In this document: positions 61,601 to 64,000 of the stretch, piece by piece
Numbering within the stretch: the stretch's first letter is position 1
Layout of the letters: every line of letters begins with the position of its first letter
Source: Montifringilla adamsi
Taxonomy: Eukaryota > Chordata > Aves > Passeriformes > Passeridae
Assembly: GCA_017590115.1 (NCBI GenBank)
Contig: JAGGNK010003335.1
Coordinates: forward strand, 8,123,916-8,187,915
Length of the DNA: 64,000 nt
Direction: 5' to 3'
Made by a program: the position numbers and the translations under genes
Notes under the pieces: generated by a model
Database searches by the model: none
Told to the model about the DNA's origin: nothing
The model's input: only the letters and a program-made list of their open reading frames with translations

Positions 61601-64000
61601 GGCACCAGCAGCAGGGGGGTGAGCGCGCGGCTGGAGCAAACAGAAGTGGTGGAGCCCACCAATGGACACCTGCTCCCACTTCACTCCGGAGCACACAGCC
61701 ATGGCAGCTTTCCATCACAGCTCCCAGACACCCTAACCCTGCTGGGAGAGGGCAGGGGCATCACTGACAAGGTCAGCAGCAGACAGACCAGGCACAAGTG
61801 CAGTTATCTGCCTCTGCCCAGCTCAACCTGTAACACTCCCAAAGCCACTTCCTCCAAATTCCTCCCCAAAGTTTGTCTACACAGAGTGTTTACACCCACA
61901 GAGTGCTCAGCCCAGATGAGGGAACGCTCAGAGGGCTCCAGGGCAGGTAAGGCACTTGGGATAGAAAACATCTTGGCCACACAACTCCAGGTGCTCACTC
62001 CCCAGGCCAGCTGATCATAATCCTTAGCACACTGTGTGCTACTGATAAAGACTATTTGAGTTGTTCTATGGAATAATAAGCACCAACCTGGCCGCCTCAG
62101 GAACACCTCTGAGCACTCTCACTACAGAGTCAAAGTCAACTCACCAGGATGCCCATCTCTTGACTTTCATTATGGAAAATTATTCACAGCAGAAATGTCA
62201 CTTCAGCAGTGTACAATTTCCTGCCACTATAAATATTTTCATATCATTACTTTCCTTCTCTTATACCTGTGGAGTCTTAGACCACACCAATTTCTTCACC
62301 TGTGCAAAGCTTTTCCCAGACACAGGACAGTCTTCAACTTCCTGGAACACAGAGCAGAACTCACAGGGATCCTCTCCAAACTTTTAGAAAGATGTATTAA
62401 GAACATCTCACAGCACTTTCAGTGACTTTTCCCATTTCCTAAAATACATTTTTCTCTCCTACCAGAAGACCCATCTCTGCACACACTCCACCTTCAGTAT
62501 AATCAATATATTGATAAAGAAGTGAATACCTTGCCATACATCTTTTTACTGCTGACTTCTCCCTATGGCTGTTTGAACTAAGTCCATTCTAAACCCTTAA
62601 CTGTATTCCTGTACCAATGATTTCCAATTCAAAGGCTTTGCTTTGTCAATTACACACATGCATGCACACACCTACATGTGCATCTTCTGTTAATGCTTTA
62701 AGCAATACTTGAATCCTTTAATATTCTCTTCAAGGCCTTTTACAATTTTCCTCACAATGCTATTTAGACTAGCAATTAACCCCCCTGAAACACCACTGCT
62801 ACCTAATGCTCTCACAGCAGCACTCAGAGACAGGAGAATGTGACAGAACCTGACAGAAACACACATTCATGTCCTCACACGCTGGTATGAAGTCCTGGCC
62901 TGCCCACAACCATGTATTTGTTAACTTATCTAGGGATGAAAACCCTCAGTTATTCACAGCTCTGCTTACCCTCCTGTTTTGGTAGCTCAGAGCAGGAGTA
63001 CTGAGGCATGCTGGCACAATCACCACGCTTTCTCCAGGGATGTTTGGCCAGTGCTGTCAGTCAGCACTCCCAGAAGGACCTGGGCTGTGCAGCAGCAGCA
63101 CAGCGCGCAGGGGTGCTGGAGCAGCTGGCACACATCGTGCCCCTCACCTCTCCAGGTGCGAGCCCTAAAGTGGCAGCAGGAAGGAGCACTGCTTTCCATT
63201 TCCAGCGCTGCTTTCACGCTGCCAACCTCCCCCAGGAACGGACGTGGGCAGCAGATGAACCTGCACAGACAGGGCACAGCTGAAGTCCACAAAGGCTTAT
63301 CCTCCCTGCAGCTCCTGCCAAGACAGCTGGGAAACTCCACAAGTGGAGACTCCAGCATGCAGACACTGCTCAGAACCTCAGTTTACAGTCAGCCTTCCAG
63401 GGAACTACTTGTGTATCTATGGAGTCTCCAGGAACAAATTGGTTCTGACCTGTAGGAAACCAAGAGCAGAAACTGTCCCTTCCACAAGCCATGGCTGCCC
63501 AGGTGTTCCTGCTGATGGCAAATGTTTGACTCCAGGTGGATTTTAAATTGAATTCACCTGCAGTGACCTGTTTGGAAAAGTATTCCCCAATGTGTCTATG
63601 GGGATAAATGCACATTTCTGCTTAAAAACTGAGACTTTTCTGATCAAAGGAGCTGGAACTTCTATACTACATAAAAAAACAACAAATCAAAATACACTTT
63701 TCCTATCATGAGCATGAAAAAAAAAGAGAAACCTTCCTACATAAACATGATAGAACAGACACTCAAATCACATACTAAGCATTTTCAGTGGTTTGGGAAA
63801 GAGAAGAAATACAAAATGTGAAGTTAATATTCCTGCTGGAATAAGATGAAAGATATTATTTTACGCCCTACTTGAAACATCATAGTAATTTTCATCTGCA
63901 CTAATAAAAATAAATCAGCAGCTGATCTTCCATGCATTACAATTACCATTTCATGCAGCAGTCACAATGCTTCTGAGATGCATTTGCCCTTTGGAACTCC

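Larger units (their letters stand above)
45851..64000. other. 5' intron or upstream DNA, no coding exon seen
   Basis: Non-coding as far as can be judged. It includes a GATA-like hairpin at 48697-48717, a motif-dense stretch near 50490-50600, a 32-bp tandem duplication at 55555-55609 and moderately CpG-richer patches near 59380-59420 and 63090-63260. No full CpG island was found. In mammals MAPK9 lies further upstream of RASGEF1C; no MAPK9 exon was recognised here. Confidence 0.55.

Noticed and set aside
1..64000. CRISPR arrays, bacterial operons, endogenous retrovirus, tRNA or rRNA genes, novel defence-type system
   Set aside because: None seen: no regularly spaced repeats beyond microsatellites, no LTR pair or viral gene signatures, no cloverleaf with an A/B box noted. 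The content is ordinary vertebrate gene and flank.

Overview
This is vertebrate, most likely avian, nuclear DNA. Three CR1 LINE 3' ends with the typical bird/reptile tail (CCTTCCAACC…, then TGATTCTATGATTCT-type octamers) lie at about 4.5, 23.0-23.4 and 30.9-31.0 kb. There are no operons, ribosome binding sites or long bacterial-type ORFs. Coding sequence appears only as short exons bounded by GT…AG splice sites on the minus strand.

The one gene I can support is the complete coding part of RASGEF1C (Ras-GEF domain family member 1C), minus strand, from the ATG at 35903 to the stop at 11648. I placed 13 coding exons. They join in frame to 472 codons, close to the roughly 466 residues of the mammalian protein. 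The order is an N-terminal Ras-GEF (REM) domain from exons 1-4, a short linker, then the catalytic CDC25-type Ras-GEF domain from the end of exon 4 through exon 12, and a short tail. All 12 introns are GT-AG. The first coding exon starts with a splice acceptor 6 nt before the ATG, so at least one non-coding 5' exon and the promoter lie upstream, somewhere in 36-64 kb or beyond the window.

Layout: 1-11.2 kb is the 3' flank, AT-rich, with one CR1 tail and simple repeats. About 11.2-11.65 kb is a possible 3' UTR. 11.65-35.9 kb holds the coding exons and introns, with two CR1 copies antisense to the gene, a CCAT microsatellite, and a T36 tract (A36 on the gene strand) abutting the exon 8 splice donor. 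36-64 kb has no recognisable coding exon and is read as 5' intron and/or upstream DNA, with a few stretches that look like candidate regulatory elements.

I found no RNA gene, CRISPR array, intact mobile element or evident new biological system. The points most worth a second look are the homopolymer at the exon 8 donor, the missing 5' exon, and a motif-dense, CpG-retaining stretch near 50.5 kb.
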